In this document: piece by piece, positions 39,455-49,216 of the stretch
Position numbering within the stretch: the stretch's first letter is position 1
Layout: every line of letters begins with the position of its first letter
Source of the DNA: Methylococcus capsulatus
GTDB taxonomy: Bacteria; Pseudomonadota; Gammaproteobacteria; Methylococcales; Methylococcaceae
Reading direction: 5' to 3'
DNA: 64,000 bases
Assembly: GCF_036864975.1 (NCBI RefSeq)
Contig: NZ_CP104311.1
Location: 1,032,001-1,096,000, forward strand
The notes under the pieces: model-generated
What the model was told of the DNA's origin: nothing
The model's input: the letters and a program-made list of their open reading frames with translations, nothing else
The model's database searches: none
Position numbers and translations under genes: made by a program

Positions 39455-39949
39455 ATGACCTTGCCCAGCGCCCGCGCCTGTTTCTTCCTCGGTTTCCTGT
39501 TCTGCGCCGCCTTGTTGGCGGCGGCACTTTACTTCCAGTTCTCCGGCGGGCTCGAGCCCTGCCCCTTGTGTATCTCGCAGCGCATCATGGTGCTGGCGGT
39601 GGCCCTGGTTTTCCTGGTCGCGGTGCTCCACCATCCCGGCCCAGCCGGCATCCGGGCTTACGCCCTGCTGGGTACCGCCGCGGCTTTCGGGGGCGCTTCC
39701 ATTTCCGGCCGCCACGTCTGGCTGCTGCACCTGCCGCCGGAAGAGGTCCCCGAATGCGGGCCCGGCCTGAGCTACATGTTCCGGAATTTCCCGCTCGGCG
39801 ACACCCTCAAGGCGATGCTGAGCGGTACCGGCGATTGCGCCAAGCTGGACTGGACCTTTCTCGGGCTGAGCATGCCCGCCTGGGTACTGCTCTGCTTCCT
39901 GGGCCTTGGCGCCTTCAGCCTTCTGCAATGGTGGAACACCCAACGCTGA
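39455..39949 (+). CDS. dsbB: Disulfide bond formation protein DsbB
   Basis: The protein has 164 residues with four membrane helices. The first cysteine pair is in LEPCPLCISQRI and the second pair is Cys in PECGPGLSYM and Cys in GTGDCAKLDWTFLG. It reoxidises periplasmic DsbA and passes electrons to quinone. A DsbA gene is not in the window. Confidence 0.95.
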   Translation: MTLPSARACFFLGFLFCAALLAAALYFQFSGGLEPCPLCISQRIMVLAVALVFLVAVLHHPGPAGIRAYALLGTAAAFGGASISGRHVWLLHLPPEEVPECGPGLSYMFRNFPLGDTLKAMLSGTGDCAKLDWTFLGLSMPAWVLLCFLGLGAFSLLQWWNTQR

Positions 39950-40044
39950 GCGGGCCACCGCCCAGGGGGGCGTGATTTCGGCCCTGCATATTGCGATCTG
40001 TTAAAATGTCTTGATAGTCTTTTTTTGGGGGTTTTCCTTCGACC

Positions 40045-40977
40045 GTGGCCAGTCACCTCCTACGCATAGCGACCCGCAAGAGCCCGCTGGCTTTGTGGCA
40101 GGCGGAACATGTCGCAGCCCGTCTTCGGGCTGCCCATCCCGGCCTTCAGGTCGAACTGGTCGGGATGACCACCCGGGGCGACAAACTGCTCGATGCCCCT
40201 CTTGCGAAAGTGGGCGGCAAGGGATTGTTCGTGAAAGAGCTGGAACAGGGCATGCTCGAGGGTAGGGCCGACATCGCCGTTCACTCCATGAAGGATGTGC
40301 CGGTCGAATTCCCCGAAGGACTGCATCTCGCCGCCATACTGGAACGCGAAGACCCGCGCGATGCCCTGATCTCCCACCGTTACCGGAACTTTGCGGAACT
40401 TCCGGACAACGCCCGCATCGGCACATCCAGCCTGCGGCGCCAGTGCCAGATCAAATCCCGCCTCCCCGGCTGCACGCTGTACGATCTGCGCGGCAACATC
40501 AACACCCGGCTCGCCAGACTGGACGCGGGTGAGTTCGACGCCATCGTGCTCGCCGCCGCCGGACTGAAACGGCTCGGCTTCCAGGAACGTATCGCCGAAA
40601 CGCTGACACCGGAACACAGCCTCCCGGCCATCGGTCAAGGTGCGATCGGCGTGGAATGCCGGAGCACCGATGCCCGGACCAACGCCCTGCTGGAGCCGCT
40701 ACACCACCCGCCCACGGCGTGGTGCGTCCTGGCCGAGCGCGCCATGAACCGGCGTCTCGACGGCGGCTGCCAGGTTCCGATCGCCGGCTTCGCCCAGCTC
40801 GACGGCGACACCCTGCGCCTGCGAGGGCTGGTCGGCAACCCGGATGGCTCGGGCATCATCCGCGCCGAAGCCAGTGCTCACCCATCTGCCTTCGAAGCGC
40901 TGGGAGAGCAGGTCGCGGAGCAGCTGCTCGGCCAGGGCGCCGATGAGATACTCCGGCGCATTTACGCCGCCCCCTGA
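40045..40977 (+). CDS. hemC: Porphobilinogen deaminase (hydroxymethylbilane synthase)
   Basis: The protein has 310 residues starting at GTG 40045 ([20 protein letters not shown]). Conserved parts are [29 protein letters not shown], and the dipyrromethane-cofactor cysteine in [14 protein letters not shown]. It polymerises four porphobilinogen units to hydroxymethylbilane in haem, sirohaem and corrinoid synthesis. It heads the hemC-hemDX-hemY run, five bases before the next gene. Confidence 0.97.
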   Translation: MASHLLRIATRKSPLALWQAEHVAARLRAAHPGLQVELVGMTTRGDKLLDAPLAKVGGKGLFVKELEQGMLEGRADIAVHSMKDVPVEFPEGLHLAAILEREDPRDALISHRYRNFAELPDNARIGTSSLRRQCQIKSRLPGCTLYDLRGNINTRLARLDAGEFDAIVLAAAGLKRLGFQERIAETLTPEHSLPAIGQGAIGVECRSTDARTNALLEPLHHPPTAWCVLAERAMNRRLDGGCQVPIAGFAQLDGDTLRLRGLVGNPDGSGIIRAEASAHPSAFEALGEQVAEQLLGQGADEILRRIYAAP

Positions 40978-40982
40978 CGAAG

Positions 40983-43037
40983 ATGAGCATGTCTCGCTCC
41001 CTGTCGGGGATGCGCGTCCTCATCACGCGTCCGAAGGATCAGGCCGAACCGCTGTGCAAGCTGGTCGAAGCGGCTGGCGGCAGCGTGATCCGTTTCCCTC
41101 TGCTCGAGATCGAGCCAAGCGCGCGGGCGGAGGAGGGAGCGGCTCTCCTACGCCAAGCGTCGGACTGGGACTGGTGGATCTTCGTCAGCGCCAATGCAGT
41201 GAACCAGGCCAGGGCGCTGGGGGTGCTTCGACCGGACGGTGCCAGACCGCGCATCGCCGCCATTGGCAAAGCCACGGCCGATGCGTTGGTCGAGGGTGGG
41301 ATCACTGTGGACCTCGTTCCGGGATCACAGGCCAATTCGGAAGGGCTGCTGGAGACCCCCGCGATGCAGGATGTTGCGGGCCGGCGGATCCTCATCGTGC
41401 GCGGCGAAGGGGGGCGGGAAACGCTCAAGGAGCGGCTTGTCGAACGTGGAGCCCTGGTCCAGTATGCCGAGCTGTATCGGCGGGTGCCGGTGCACACGGG
41501 CGCCGAAGCACTGATCGACAGCCTGCGGACGGCCGGGCTCGACATTCTCACCGCTACCAGCGGCGAAGCCATCGAGCATCTGTACCGCCTGATTCCTCCG
41601 GAGGAGCGGCCGCGCCTGCTCGAGACGCCGCTGGTTGTCATCAGCGAACGATTGAAGAACCAAGCCGGAACGCTGGGTTTCCGGCACGTGATGGTCGCCG
41701 ACACCGCGTCGGACGCCGCTGTGCTAGAAGCCCTGAAGGATGCCGCCGCCCATCGGGCATCCTTGCGAACCGCGCCCAACGACGGGGATAAGCCATTGGC
41801 CGAGGAACGAAAACAAATGACCGAAGCGCCGCAACCACAGGCATCCGGGGAAACCCCACGAGACCCGCACGGCAACGCCGCCCCCGCTCCGGCGCATCCG
41901 CCGCGCCGATCGAGAGTTGTCGCCTGGCTGGGTTACTCGATGCTCGCGGCCATCCTGCTGCTGGCCACCGCCGGATTTTTTCTGATCCAGGAATTGCGCT
42001 CCAAACAGGAAGGTCTGGGCGGCGAGCTCAACAAAGGCGATCTGCACTTGCTGGAGCTCAGCCGCCAGGTGAGCAGCCTGCAGACCCAGCTTGCCACTCT
42101 GCATTCCCAGTTCGCCACCCTGCAGTCCCAGCTCGGCACGGAAGACAGCAAGCTGGAGCGCCTGCTCGGCGAGCAATCCGCCAGTTTCAGTCAGAAACTC
42201 GAGGACACGCGCAAAGAACTGGCGCAGGCCATCCAGGCCATCCAGCGCCAGCTCAACCGGACCCACGCCGACGTGCTGATCGCAGATGCCGAATATCTTT
42301 TGAGCATCGCCAACCAGAAACTGCACCTGAGCGGCGACGTGAAATCCGTGCTCGAGGCCATGCAGGCCGCGGACCAAAGGCTCCACGACAGCGGCGACCC
42401 GAGTGTATTCAAGGTGCGGGAAGTGCTGGCGGAAGAAATCAACCGGCTCGAGGACTTTCAGCCGCCCGACGTAGTCGGGCTGTCGGCCAGGCTGCTGGCG
42501 ATCGAGGCCAAGACGCGGGAGCTACCGCTGTTCCTGCCGCATCCCGACATGTCCAAAGAACCGCGGGAAACGCCCAAGCCGAAATCACCGGAACCCGAAA
42601 CCGGCAATGCCGTCGGATCCACCCTCGAGCAGCTCAAGGGACTGGTCACCGTGCGACGCAGCGATCGCCCTGTGCATGCCGTCCTGACTCCGCAGGAAGC
42701 CGCCGGCCTTCGGGAAATCCTACTGCTCAAACTGGAGATGACCCGCACCGCCCTGTTACGCGGCGACGATGCGCTGTTCCACAGCAATCTGGAATCCGCA
42801 AGCGACTGGTTGAACGAAAACTTCGACCACGAATCCGCCGCCTTCAAGGACATCTCGGCAGACCTCCGGGCCATGACCGGCGTCCGGCTCAACGCATCCT
42901 TCCCCGACATCGGGGGGTCGCTCGCTTTGCTCCGCAACATCGAAAAACTGCGGCTCGAAACCGATGCCATCGCGCCGGCAAGCACGGCCGCGCCTGCCAC
43001 GCCGTCTGGCAGTGAAGCGCCGGGAGGCCAACCGTGA
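40983..43037 (+). CDS. hemD: Uroporphyrinogen-III synthase fused to HemX-like membrane protein
   Basis: The protein has 684 residues. Residues 1 to about 255 are a HemD domain (MRVLITRPKDQAEPLCKLVE, IFVSANAV, GRRILIVRGEGGRETLKERL). A Pro/Ala-rich linker follows, then one membrane helix (WLGYSMLAAILLLATAGFFL) and a HemX domain (about residues 310-684) with a long coiled coil (SRQVSSLQTQLATLHSQ) and the family's SDRPVHAVLTPQEAAGLREI region. The two are separate genes in E. coli. HemD closes and inverts the tetrapyrrole ring; the HemX role is not settled. It overlaps hemY by four bases. Confidence 0.93.
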   Translation: MSMSRSLSGMRVLITRPKDQAEPLCKLVEAAGGSVIRFPLLEIEPSARAEEGAALLRQASDWDWWIFVSANAVNQARALGVLRPDGARPRIAAIGKATADALVEGGITVDLVPGSQANSEGLLETPAMQDVAGRRILIVRGEGGRETLKERLVERGALVQYAELYRRVPVHTGAEALIDSLRTAGLDILTATSGEAIEHLYRLIPPEERPRLLETPLVVISERLKNQAGTLGFRHVMVADTASDAAVLEALKDAAAHRASLRTAPNDGDKPLAEERKQMTEAPQPQASGETPRDPHGNAAPAPAHPPRRSRVVAWLGYSMLAAILLLATAGFFLIQELRSKQEGLGGELNKGDLHLLELSRQVSSLQTQLATLHSQFATLQSQLGTEDSKLERLLGEQSASFSQKLEDTRKELAQAIQAIQRQLNRTHADVLIADAEYLLSIANQKLHLSGDVKSVLEAMQAADQRLHDSGDPSVFKVREVLAEEINRLEDFQPPDVVGLSARLLAIEAKTRELPLFLPHPDMSKEPRETPKPKSPEPETGNAVGSTLEQLKGLVTVRRSDRPVHAVLTPQEAAGLREILLLKLEMTRTALLRGDDALFHSNLESASDWLNENFDHESAAFKDISADLRAMTGVRLNASFPDIGGSLALLRNIEKLRLETDAIAPASTAAPATPSGSEAPGGQP

Positions 43038-44308
43038 AAAGACTCGCCATTGCGGCCGCGATCCTGGCGTTCGTCGCCGGAGCGGTGTATTACGCCTATC
43101 ACCATTTCTTGGTCCAGGGCGATCCCGGCTATGTCATCATCGGCTATGGCCCCTGGACGCTGGAGTCTTCGCTAGTCATCCTCGCCGGCGCGCTCACGCT
43201 GGCCTTCATCCTGTTCTATGCCATCATCCGCCTGGTTATCCATGCCCTGCGGCTACCCAAGATACTGCGGCAGCGTGGGGGCCTGAGGCGCAGCCGGCAA
43301 TCACAGGAAGCGCTCATCACGGGCCTGATCGAATCCGCCGAAGGCAACTGGGAAAAAGCCGAAAAGACCCTCATCCGCCACGCGGCCGACAGCGGCGTTC
43401 CCCTGATCAACTACCTGACTGCGGCCCGGGCAGCGCACTCCCGCGGAGCCGCCGAGCAGCGCGACGAATATCTGAAACTGGCCCATGAAGCCGTACCTGA
43501 GGCGGAAATCGCCATCGGCCTCACCCGCGCCGAATTGCAGCTTTCCGACAAACAGTTCGACCAGGCGCTGGAATCGCTGTCGCAGCTCAACCGGATCGCC
43601 CCCACCCACGCGGCCGTTCTGAGACTGCTCCATCAGGTCTACGCCCAGATGGAAGACTGGGAGGGCTTGCGCAATCTCATCCCCAGCCTCCACACCAATA
43701 AGGTGATGATGGAAGCGGAGATCAAACTGCTGGAGACCGAAACCTACAGCGCCCTGCTGAAGCAGCACGCCGAAACCCGCGACGCCACGCGCCTGAAAAC
43801 GCTTTGGGAAAACATCCCCGCCCATATCCGCAAGGCTGCCGGTATCGAAACGCTGTATTTCGCTGCCATGATTGATGCCGGAGCAGGGCCGGAAATCGAA
43901 CCCGCCGTACGCGCGAGTCTGGACCGCGAATGGAATCAGACCGTCGTGGTCCTTTACGGCTGCATCCAGATGCCCGACCCCGGCCAGCAGCTCGCCCGGG
44001 CAGAGCAGTGGCTGGTCCGCCACGGCAACGACGCCGTGCTGCTACGGGTGCTCGGCAAGCTCGCGGCACGCGCGCGGCGGATCGAACCCGCCCTGCGCTA
44101 TCTCGACCAGAGCCTGGCATTGGAACCGAGCGTGGAAGCCTGCCAGCTCATGGGAGACCTGCTTCTGGAACGGAACGAGACAGCGGCAGCCTGTGCCTGT
44201 TTCCGTCGCGGGCTGCTGCTCGCCTCAAACGAAGTCATCGCCCAGATCGACCAGAATCCCCGCGGCGGATCCGAACCCACCGGATTCGACACTGAAACGG
44301 CGGACTGA
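43034..44308 (+). CDS. hemY: HemY family tetratricopeptide membrane protein
   Basis: The protein has 424 residues starting at GTG 43034. Two N-terminal membrane helices (AIAAAILAFVAGAVYYAYHH and LVILAGALTLAFILFYAIIR) precede TPR-like helices (EAPIAL-type repeats such as NWEKAEKTLIRHAADSG and FDQALESLSQLNRIAP). This is the proteobacterial HemY of the hemCDXY operon, not the Bacillus protoporphyrinogen oxidase; its role in haem metabolism or localisation is not settled. Confidence 0.92.
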   Translation: MKRLAIAAAILAFVAGAVYYAYHHFLVQGDPGYVIIGYGPWTLESSLVILAGALTLAFILFYAIIRLVIHALRLPKILRQRGGLRRSRQSQEALITGLIESAEGNWEKAEKTLIRHAADSGVPLINYLTAARAAHSRGAAEQRDEYLKLAHEAVPEAEIAIGLTRAELQLSDKQFDQALESLSQLNRIAPTHAAVLRLLHQVYAQMEDWEGLRNLIPSLHTNKVMMEAEIKLLETETYSALLKQHAETRDATRLKTLWENIPAHIRKAAGIETLYFAAMIDAGAGPEIEPAVRASLDREWNQTVVVLYGCIQMPDPGQQLARAEQWLVRHGNDAVLLRVLGKLAARARRIEPALRYLDQSLALEPSVEACQLMGDLLLERNETAAACACFRRGLLLASNEVIAQIDQNPRGGSEPTGFDTETAD

Positions 44309-44316
44309 TTGCGCCC

Positions 44317-45813
44317 TCAGCCACGGCTGCCGACGAATATCCCCAGCGAATCCCAGATCTCATCCACCCGGCGCCGCACCGCCGCATCCATGGTGATGGG
44401 CCGTCCCCATTCCCGGCTGGTTTCGCCCGGCCATTTGTTGGTGGCATCGAAGCCGACCTTGGAACCCAGGCCCGACACCGGCGAGGCGAAATCCAGATAG
44501 TCGATCGGCGTGTTCTCGATCAGCGTGAGATCACGGGCCGGGTCCATCCGCGTCGTCATCGCCCAGACCACGTCCTTCCAGTCCCTGGCGTCGACGTCGT
44601 CATCGACCACGATCACGAACTTGGTATACATGAACTGCCGCAGGAACGACCACACGCCGAACATCACCCGCTTGGCGTGGCCGGGGTACTGCTTTTTCAT
44701 GCTGACCACGGCCAGGCGATAGGAACAGCCTTCCGGTGGCAGGTAGAAATCCACGATTTCGGGAAACTGCTTTTGCAGGATGGGCACGAAAACCTCGTTG
44801 AGCGCCACGCCCAGCACCGCCGGCTCGTCCGGCGGTCTGCCGGTGTAGGTGCTGTGGTAAATCGGCGCATGCCGCTGAGTGATGCATTCGATGGTGAAGA
44901 CCGGAAACGACTCCACCTCGTTGTAATACCCGGTGTGGTCGCCGAAAGGGCCTTCCGGCGCCGTTTCGCCGGGATACAGAAACCCTTCCAGCACGATCTC
45001 GGCGCTGGCCGGCACCTGCAGATCGCTCAAGATGCAAGGGGTGACCTCTGTCCTGGCACCCCGCAAAAGGCCCGCGAAGCCGTACTCGGACAGCGTATCC
45101 GGCACCGGCGTGACCGCCCCCAGCACCGTCGCCGGATCGGCACCCAGGGCCACGGCCACCGGAAAAGGCTCGCCGGGCTTTGCCTCCTGCCAGTCACGGA
45201 AATCCAGGGCACCGCCCCGGTGGGCCAGCCAGCGCATGATGGTCTTGTTGCGGCCGATGACCTGCTGGCGGTAGATTCCCAGGTTCTGCCTTGCCTTGTA
45301 CGGCCCACGGGTGACGACCAGCGGCCAGGTGATCAGCGGACCGGCATCACCCGGCCAACAGGTCTGGATCGGATAGCGTCCGAGGTCGATGTCGCTGCCG
45401 CGCAGTACCTCCTGCTGGCAGGCCGCGTTGCGGACCTCCTTCGGCGCCATGTGCAGCACCTGGCGATACAACGGCACCTTCTCGAAAGCATCCCGCATGC
45501 CCTTGGGAGGTTCGGGCGCCTTGAGGGAGGCGAGCAGCACGCCCACCTCCCGCAACGCGCCCACCGAGGTCTCCCCCATCCCCAGGGCCACCCGCCGCGG
45601 GGTGCCGAACAGATTGCCGAGCAAGGGAACGGAGGAACCTTTGGGATGTTCGAACAAGAGAGCCGGACCTTCCGCCTTCAATGTCCGGTCGCAGATTTCG
45701 GTGATTTCGAGATGGGGGTCCACCGGGGCACCGATGCGCCGCAGTTCCCCTTCCGTCTCGAGCCGGCCGATGAAATCCCTCAGATCCCGGTATTTGGCAC
45801 CATTTCGGGTCAT
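44317..45813 (-). CDS. ubiD: 4-hydroxy-3-polyprenylbenzoate decarboxylase
   Basis: About 498 residues ([20 protein letters not shown]). UbiD-family motifs are [39 protein letters not shown], and [23 protein letters not shown]. It is a prenylated-FMN-dependent decarboxylase of ubiquinone synthesis; the UbiX partner is not in the window. A GTG two codons upstream (45819) is an alternative start. It converges on hemY. Confidence 0.96.
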   Translation of the reverse strand: MTRNGAKYRDLRDFIGRLETEGELRRIGAPVDPHLEITEICDRTLKAEGPALLFEHPKGSSVPLLGNLFGTPRRVALGMGETSVGALREVGVLLASLKAPEPPKGMRDAFEKVPLYRQVLHMAPKEVRNAACQQEVLRGSDIDLGRYPIQTCWPGDAGPLITWPLVVTRGPYKARQNLGIYRQQVIGRNKTIMRWLAHRGGALDFRDWQEAKPGEPFPVAVALGADPATVLGAVTPVPDTLSEYGFAGLLRGARTEVTPCILSDLQVPASAEIVLEGFLYPGETAPEGPFGDHTGYYNEVESFPVFTIECITQRHAPIYHSTYTGRPPDEPAVLGVALNEVFVPILQKQFPEIVDFYLPPEGCSYRLAVVSMKKQYPGHAKRVMFGVWSFLRQFMYTKFVIVVDDDVDARDWKDVVWAMTTRMDPARDLTLIENTPIDYLDFASPVSGLGSKVGFDATNKWPGETSREWGRPITMDAAVRRRVDEIWDSLGIFVGSRG

Positions 45814-45840
45814 TTGCACTCAGCCGGAAAAACCGTATGG

Positions 45841-46086
45841 TCAGGCGAAAAAACTCTTCACGCTCGCTTCGATCACCGCCCAGGGTAATACGAAAGGCTT
45901 CTTGGTGATCGTGATGGCCAGAACGTCGCCTCTGAATTCGTAAATGCCGTCTACCCCATTGCCGCTGAAACGGCCCGAGGTTTCGTCGCCGGAGAACTCC
46001 ATACCTTTCTCGCGCGCCGCCTTTTCTGCCTTGGCGACGAGCGAGCGGGGTTCGGAACCGATCTTGATCTCGATGACTTTGCTCAT
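45841..46086 (-). CDS. Conserved small protein of unknown function
   Basis: About 81 residues starting MSKVIEIKIGSEPRSLVAKA, with EFSGDETSGRFSGNGVDGIYE and DVLAITITKKPFVLPWAVIE. No signal peptide or membrane segment. I recognise no named family. The conserved-looking ending, I-E-xx-V-K-xFF, and the compact alpha-beta pattern suggest a small folded cytoplasmic protein. It lies 27 bp upstream of ubiD on the same strand. Confidence 0.7.
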   Translation of the reverse strand: MSKVIEIKIGSEPRSLVAKAEKAAREKGMEFSGDETSGRFSGNGVDGIYEFRGDVLAITITKKPFVLPWAVIEASVKSFFA

Positions 46087-46273
46087 GGTCCTGTGGTGAG
46101 GCACTGAGGATTACCGGCCGGTATGGTAGCCGAATTGGTTGGAGCTGGCGATGACAGCGGACCGGCAACGATCGCCTGGCACGGGTATAATTTCAGTCCG
46201 TACCCCATAAGAACCGCCCGGAACAAGGGCGGCATTCCCACGCATCGGTTCAGTCCAAATTGAGAGGAAGCTC

Positions 46274-46924
46274 GTGCAACTGGAACACATCTTGAGGTCC
46301 TATGCGCGTTACGCGCCGGTTTACGACCACACCTTCGGCTGGCTCTTGAACTTCCGCGGACGCTCGCTCGCCGCGCACCTCACCAACCGCCGACCGGGCC
46401 GCATCCTGGAAGTGGGCGTAGGCACAGGTATCAGTCTGCCGTTCTACCGCAAGGAGCATCAGGTGCACGGCATCGACATCTCGCCCCACATGCTGGAACG
46501 CGCCCGCAGGCGAGTGCACCGAAAAAACCTCAATCACGTGGTCCGGCTGGAGATCATGGACGCGCGTGAGATGGCATTCCCCGACGATTACTTCGATGCC
46601 GTGGTGGCCGCCTACGTGATGTCGGTGGTGCCCGAACCACAGCGGGTGCTACGCGAAATCGAGCGGGTCTGCAAACCCGGCGGCGATGTCATCATCGTCA
46701 ACCATTTTGCGGCCGACAAAAAAGGCACCCGCCGCCATTTCGAGGCCATGCTGTCGCCGCTGTCCCACAAGCTCGGCTGGCGTCCCGACATGCCCATCGA
46801 CGAAATTCTCACTCATACCTCGCTGCATGAAGTGCGGCGGCAGACATTGCCACCGATGGGGCTGTTCACCCTGTTGCATCTCAAAAAAGCCTCTCCGGAC
46901 ACGGCCGATCCGGCGAAGCCTTGA
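46274..46924 (+). CDS. Class I SAM methyltransferase, PmtA-like (phosphatidylethanolamine N-methyltransferase)
   Basis: The protein has 216 residues starting at GTG 46274 after GAGAGGAAG. The SAM motif is RILEVGVGTGISLPFYRK, followed by VHGIDISPHMLERARRR and VAAYVMSVVPEPQRVLREIE. Sequence style and length match PmtA enzymes that methylate phosphatidylethanolamine towards phosphatidylcholine, a lipid found in methanotroph membranes, but related methyltransferases with other substrates look alike. A TATAAT box lies at 46186-46191. Confidence 0.75.
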   Translation: MQLEHILRSYARYAPVYDHTFGWLLNFRGRSLAAHLTNRRPGRILEVGVGTGISLPFYRKEHQVHGIDISPHMLERARRRVHRKNLNHVVRLEIMDAREMAFPDDYFDAVVAAYVMSVVPEPQRVLREIERVCKPGGDVIIVNHFAADKKGTRRHFEAMLSPLSHKLGWRPDMPIDEILTHTSLHEVRRQTLPPMGLFTLLHLKKASPDTADPAKP

Positions 46925-47013
46925 CTCAAGCGTGGGCGGCCGATGAGCGCAATGTTAAAATTTCAAAATAATATAGATGTCCGGCCCAGCCCGTCTCCCC
47001 TGCCGCCTAAAAT

Positions 47014-47736
47014 ATGCTCAATTCATCGCAAGCCCACGATATCCCTTTCGAAATCCGTGCGGGCTCGTTCAACCTGCTTGTGCTCAAACTGACCAGCGAC
47101 AGTGCGGAAGCCATTGCCGGCCTGCTCGCGGCCCGGGTACAGCAGGCCCCGGACTTCTTCCGGCATGCACCGGTCATTCTCGATCTGCACGAACTGGCCG
47201 GACGTGATCATGTCCCCGATTTTGAGGCACTGCTGGAAGTCCTTCGCAAGAGCGGCCTGACCCCAGTGGGCGTCCGCGGCGGCAATGCAGAACAGAACGC
47301 GGCGGCCGACGCCGCGGGGCTGGCCCTGTTGTCCGAAGGTAAGCATCACGACAACCATCCTGCGGCCGACCACCCTCTGCCCGCTCCGGAAACGGTTCGC
47401 CCCCCCCGGCAGGGCACCAAAATCATCGACCAGCCGATACGGTCGGGCCAGCGGGTCTACGCGAACGACGCCGATCTGGTCGTGATCGCCCCGGTAAGCC
47501 CGGGGGCGGAGCTGATGGCCGACGGCAACATCCATGTCTACGGCTCGCTCCGCGGGCGCGCCATGGCCGGCGTCAAGGGCGACCTCGACGCCCGCATCTT
47601 CTGCAGGGATCTCCAGGCCGAGCTGATCGCCATCGGCGGCCATTACAAGATCAGCGAGAACCTCGACGGCAGCGTGCGCGGCAAACCGGTACAGATCATG
47701 CTGCGCGACAATGCGCTGATCATCCAGGAATTATGA
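47014..47736 (+). CDS. minC: Septum site-determining protein MinC
   Basis: The protein has 240 residues. The N-terminal domain (about 1-110) resembles MinC_N, then a Pro-rich linker, and the C-terminal beta-helix reads GQRVYANDADLVVIAPVSPG, GNIHVYGSLRGRAMAGVKG and FCRDLQAELIAIGGHYKIS. It inhibits FtsZ assembly away from midcell and is recruited by MinD. The region upstream is AT-rich (46953-46980) and probably holds the promoter. Confidence 0.95.
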   Translation: MLNSSQAHDIPFEIRAGSFNLLVLKLTSDSAEAIAGLLAARVQQAPDFFRHAPVILDLHELAGRDHVPDFEALLEVLRKSGLTPVGVRGGNAEQNAAADAAGLALLSEGKHHDNHPAADHPLPAPETVRPPRQGTKIIDQPIRSGQRVYANDADLVVIAPVSPGAELMADGNIHVYGSLRGRAMAGVKGDLDARIFCRDLQAELIAIGGHYKISENLDGSVRGKPVQIMLRDNALIIQEL

Positions 47737-47767
47737 TGTTTTCGACGAATATTGGGAGGATCGAAAT

Positions 47768-48577
47768 TTGGCCAGAATCATCGTTGTAACTTCCGGGAAA
47801 GGCGGAGTCGGAAAAACCACGACCAGCGCAGCCTTCGCGACCGGGCTTGCGCTCAAGGGTTTTCGCACCGCAGTGATCGATTTCGACGTAGGACTGCGCA
47901 ACCTGGACCTCATCATGGGCTGCGAGCGCCGGGTGGTTTACGATTTCGTCAACGTCATCAACCAGGAAGCGACCCTCAACCAGGCGCTCATCCGGGACAA
48001 GCGCTGCGAGAATCTGTTCATCCTCCCCGCCTCCCAGACCCGAGACAAGGAGAGCCTCACCAAGGAGGGGGTCGAACGGGTCCTTGGCGAGCTGGGACAA
48101 ACTTTCGACTACATCGTGTGCGACTCCCCCGCCGGCATCGAGCGCGGCGCTACCCTGGCCATGTACTTCGCCGACGATGCTATCGTCGTCACCAACCCCG
48201 AGGTTTCCTCGGTGCGCGATTCCGACCGCATGCTGGGCATCCTGGCCTCCAAGTCGAGGCGGGCCGAAACCGGCGAGGAGCCGATCAAGGAATACTTGCT
48301 GCTTACCCGCTATTCGCCCCAGCGCGCCAAGATCGGTGAAATGCTCAGCGTGGACGACGTCCAGGAGATTCTCTCCCTGCACCTGCTGGGTGTGATCCCG
48401 GATTCCCGCGCCGTGCTCAACGCCTCCAACGCAGGCTCGCCGGTGATCCTGGACGAAAAAAGCGATGCCGGACAGGCGTATGATGACGCCGTACGCCGTT
48501 ATCTGGGCGAGGATGTACCGCACCGGTTCATCGCGGCGGAAAAGAAAGGCTTCATCAGCCGGCTTTTCAGAGGTTAA
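47768..48577 (+). CDS. minD: Septum site-determining protein MinD
   Basis: The protein has 269 residues starting at TTG 47768 with GGGAGGA before it. The deviant Walker A is SGKGGVGKTTTSAAFA; FDVGLRNLDLIMGCERRVVYD and DSPAGIERGA follow. The C-terminal amphipathic membrane-targeting helix is KKGFISRLFRG. The ATPase binds the membrane, recruits MinC and is released by MinE. It starts 31 bp after minC. Confidence 0.97.
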   Translation: MARIIVVTSGKGGVGKTTTSAAFATGLALKGFRTAVIDFDVGLRNLDLIMGCERRVVYDFVNVINQEATLNQALIRDKRCENLFILPASQTRDKESLTKEGVERVLGELGQTFDYIVCDSPAGIERGATLAMYFADDAIVVTNPEVSSVRDSDRMLGILASKSRRAETGEEPIKEYLLLTRYSPQRAKIGEMLSVDDVQEILSLHLLGVIPDSRAVLNASNAGSPVILDEKSDAGQAYDDAVRRYLGEDVPHRFIAAEKKGFISRLFRG

Positions 48578-48581
48578 GACC

Positions 48582-48863
48582 ATGGGACTCCTGGACTATT
48601 TTCGCGGTTCTAGAACTGACAGCGCAGCGGTCGCCAAGGAGCGATTGCAGATCCTCGTGGCCCATGAACGGGCCGAGCGGAACAAGCCTGATTATCTGCC
48701 CCTGCTGCAGAAGGAACTGCTCGAAGTCATACGCAAATACGTCAACGTCGGCCAGGATGCCATTACGGTCACCATGGAAAAGGATGACAACCGGGAGGTG
48801 CTTGAACTCAATGTCGTCCTTCCGGACGCCATCGAACCCCGGCCGACGCGCAAGCGCGGCTGA
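48582..48863 (+). CDS. minE: Cell division topological specificity factor MinE
   Basis: The protein has 93 residues (MGLLDYFRGSR, AKERLQILVAHERAERN, DYLPLLQKELLEVIRKYVNV). The N-terminal part is the MinD-stimulating helix and the rest the dimerising specificity domain. ATG 48582 lies four bases after the minD stop. Confidence 0.96.
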   Translation: MGLLDYFRGSRTDSAAVAKERLQILVAHERAERNKPDYLPLLQKELLEVIRKYVNVGQDAITVTMEKDDNREVLELNVVLPDAIEPRPTRKRG

Positions 48864-48905
48864 ACGTCTCAATTTCCGACCTGCCCAAACTACGGGAGAT
48901 CCTCC

Positions 48906-49121
48906 ATGCACGACGACATCGCTACCACCGTTGGGAACGCCGCCGGCAAGATATGGCATTTCCTCGACCAAAATGGCGAAGCCAGCGCCAGCCGGCTCGC
49001 CGATGAAACGGGGCTGGACAGGAACGAGGTGCAGCGCGCCATCGGCTGGCTGGCGCGCGAAGGCAAACTCGTCACCGAAAAGCGCGGTCGTTACGAGTTT
49101 TTTCGGCTGAGCACCGAATAA
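48906..49121 (+). CDS. Winged helix-turn-helix protein (DUF2582/PF10771 type)
   Basis: The protein has 71 residues, a single winged-helix domain: KIWHFLDQNGEASASRLADE, TGLDRNEVQRAIGWLAREGK, YEFFRLS. This resembles the small stand-alone winged-helix family PF10771. DNA binding is likely from the fold, but no target is known. GGGAGAT precedes the ATG. It sits between minE and xth, on the same strand as both. Confidence 0.8.
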   Translation: MHDDIATTVGNAAGKIWHFLDQNGEASASRLADETGLDRNEVQRAIGWLAREGKLVTEKRGRYEFFRLSTE

Positions 49122-49216
49122 TCTCGAAATCCTCCCTGCTCCACGGGGAGCAGGGAGCCTCGATGCCGGCAAGGCTTTCCGGGCCTTCGAAGCGCGGCGA
49201 TCCCGCCCGTCATGCC

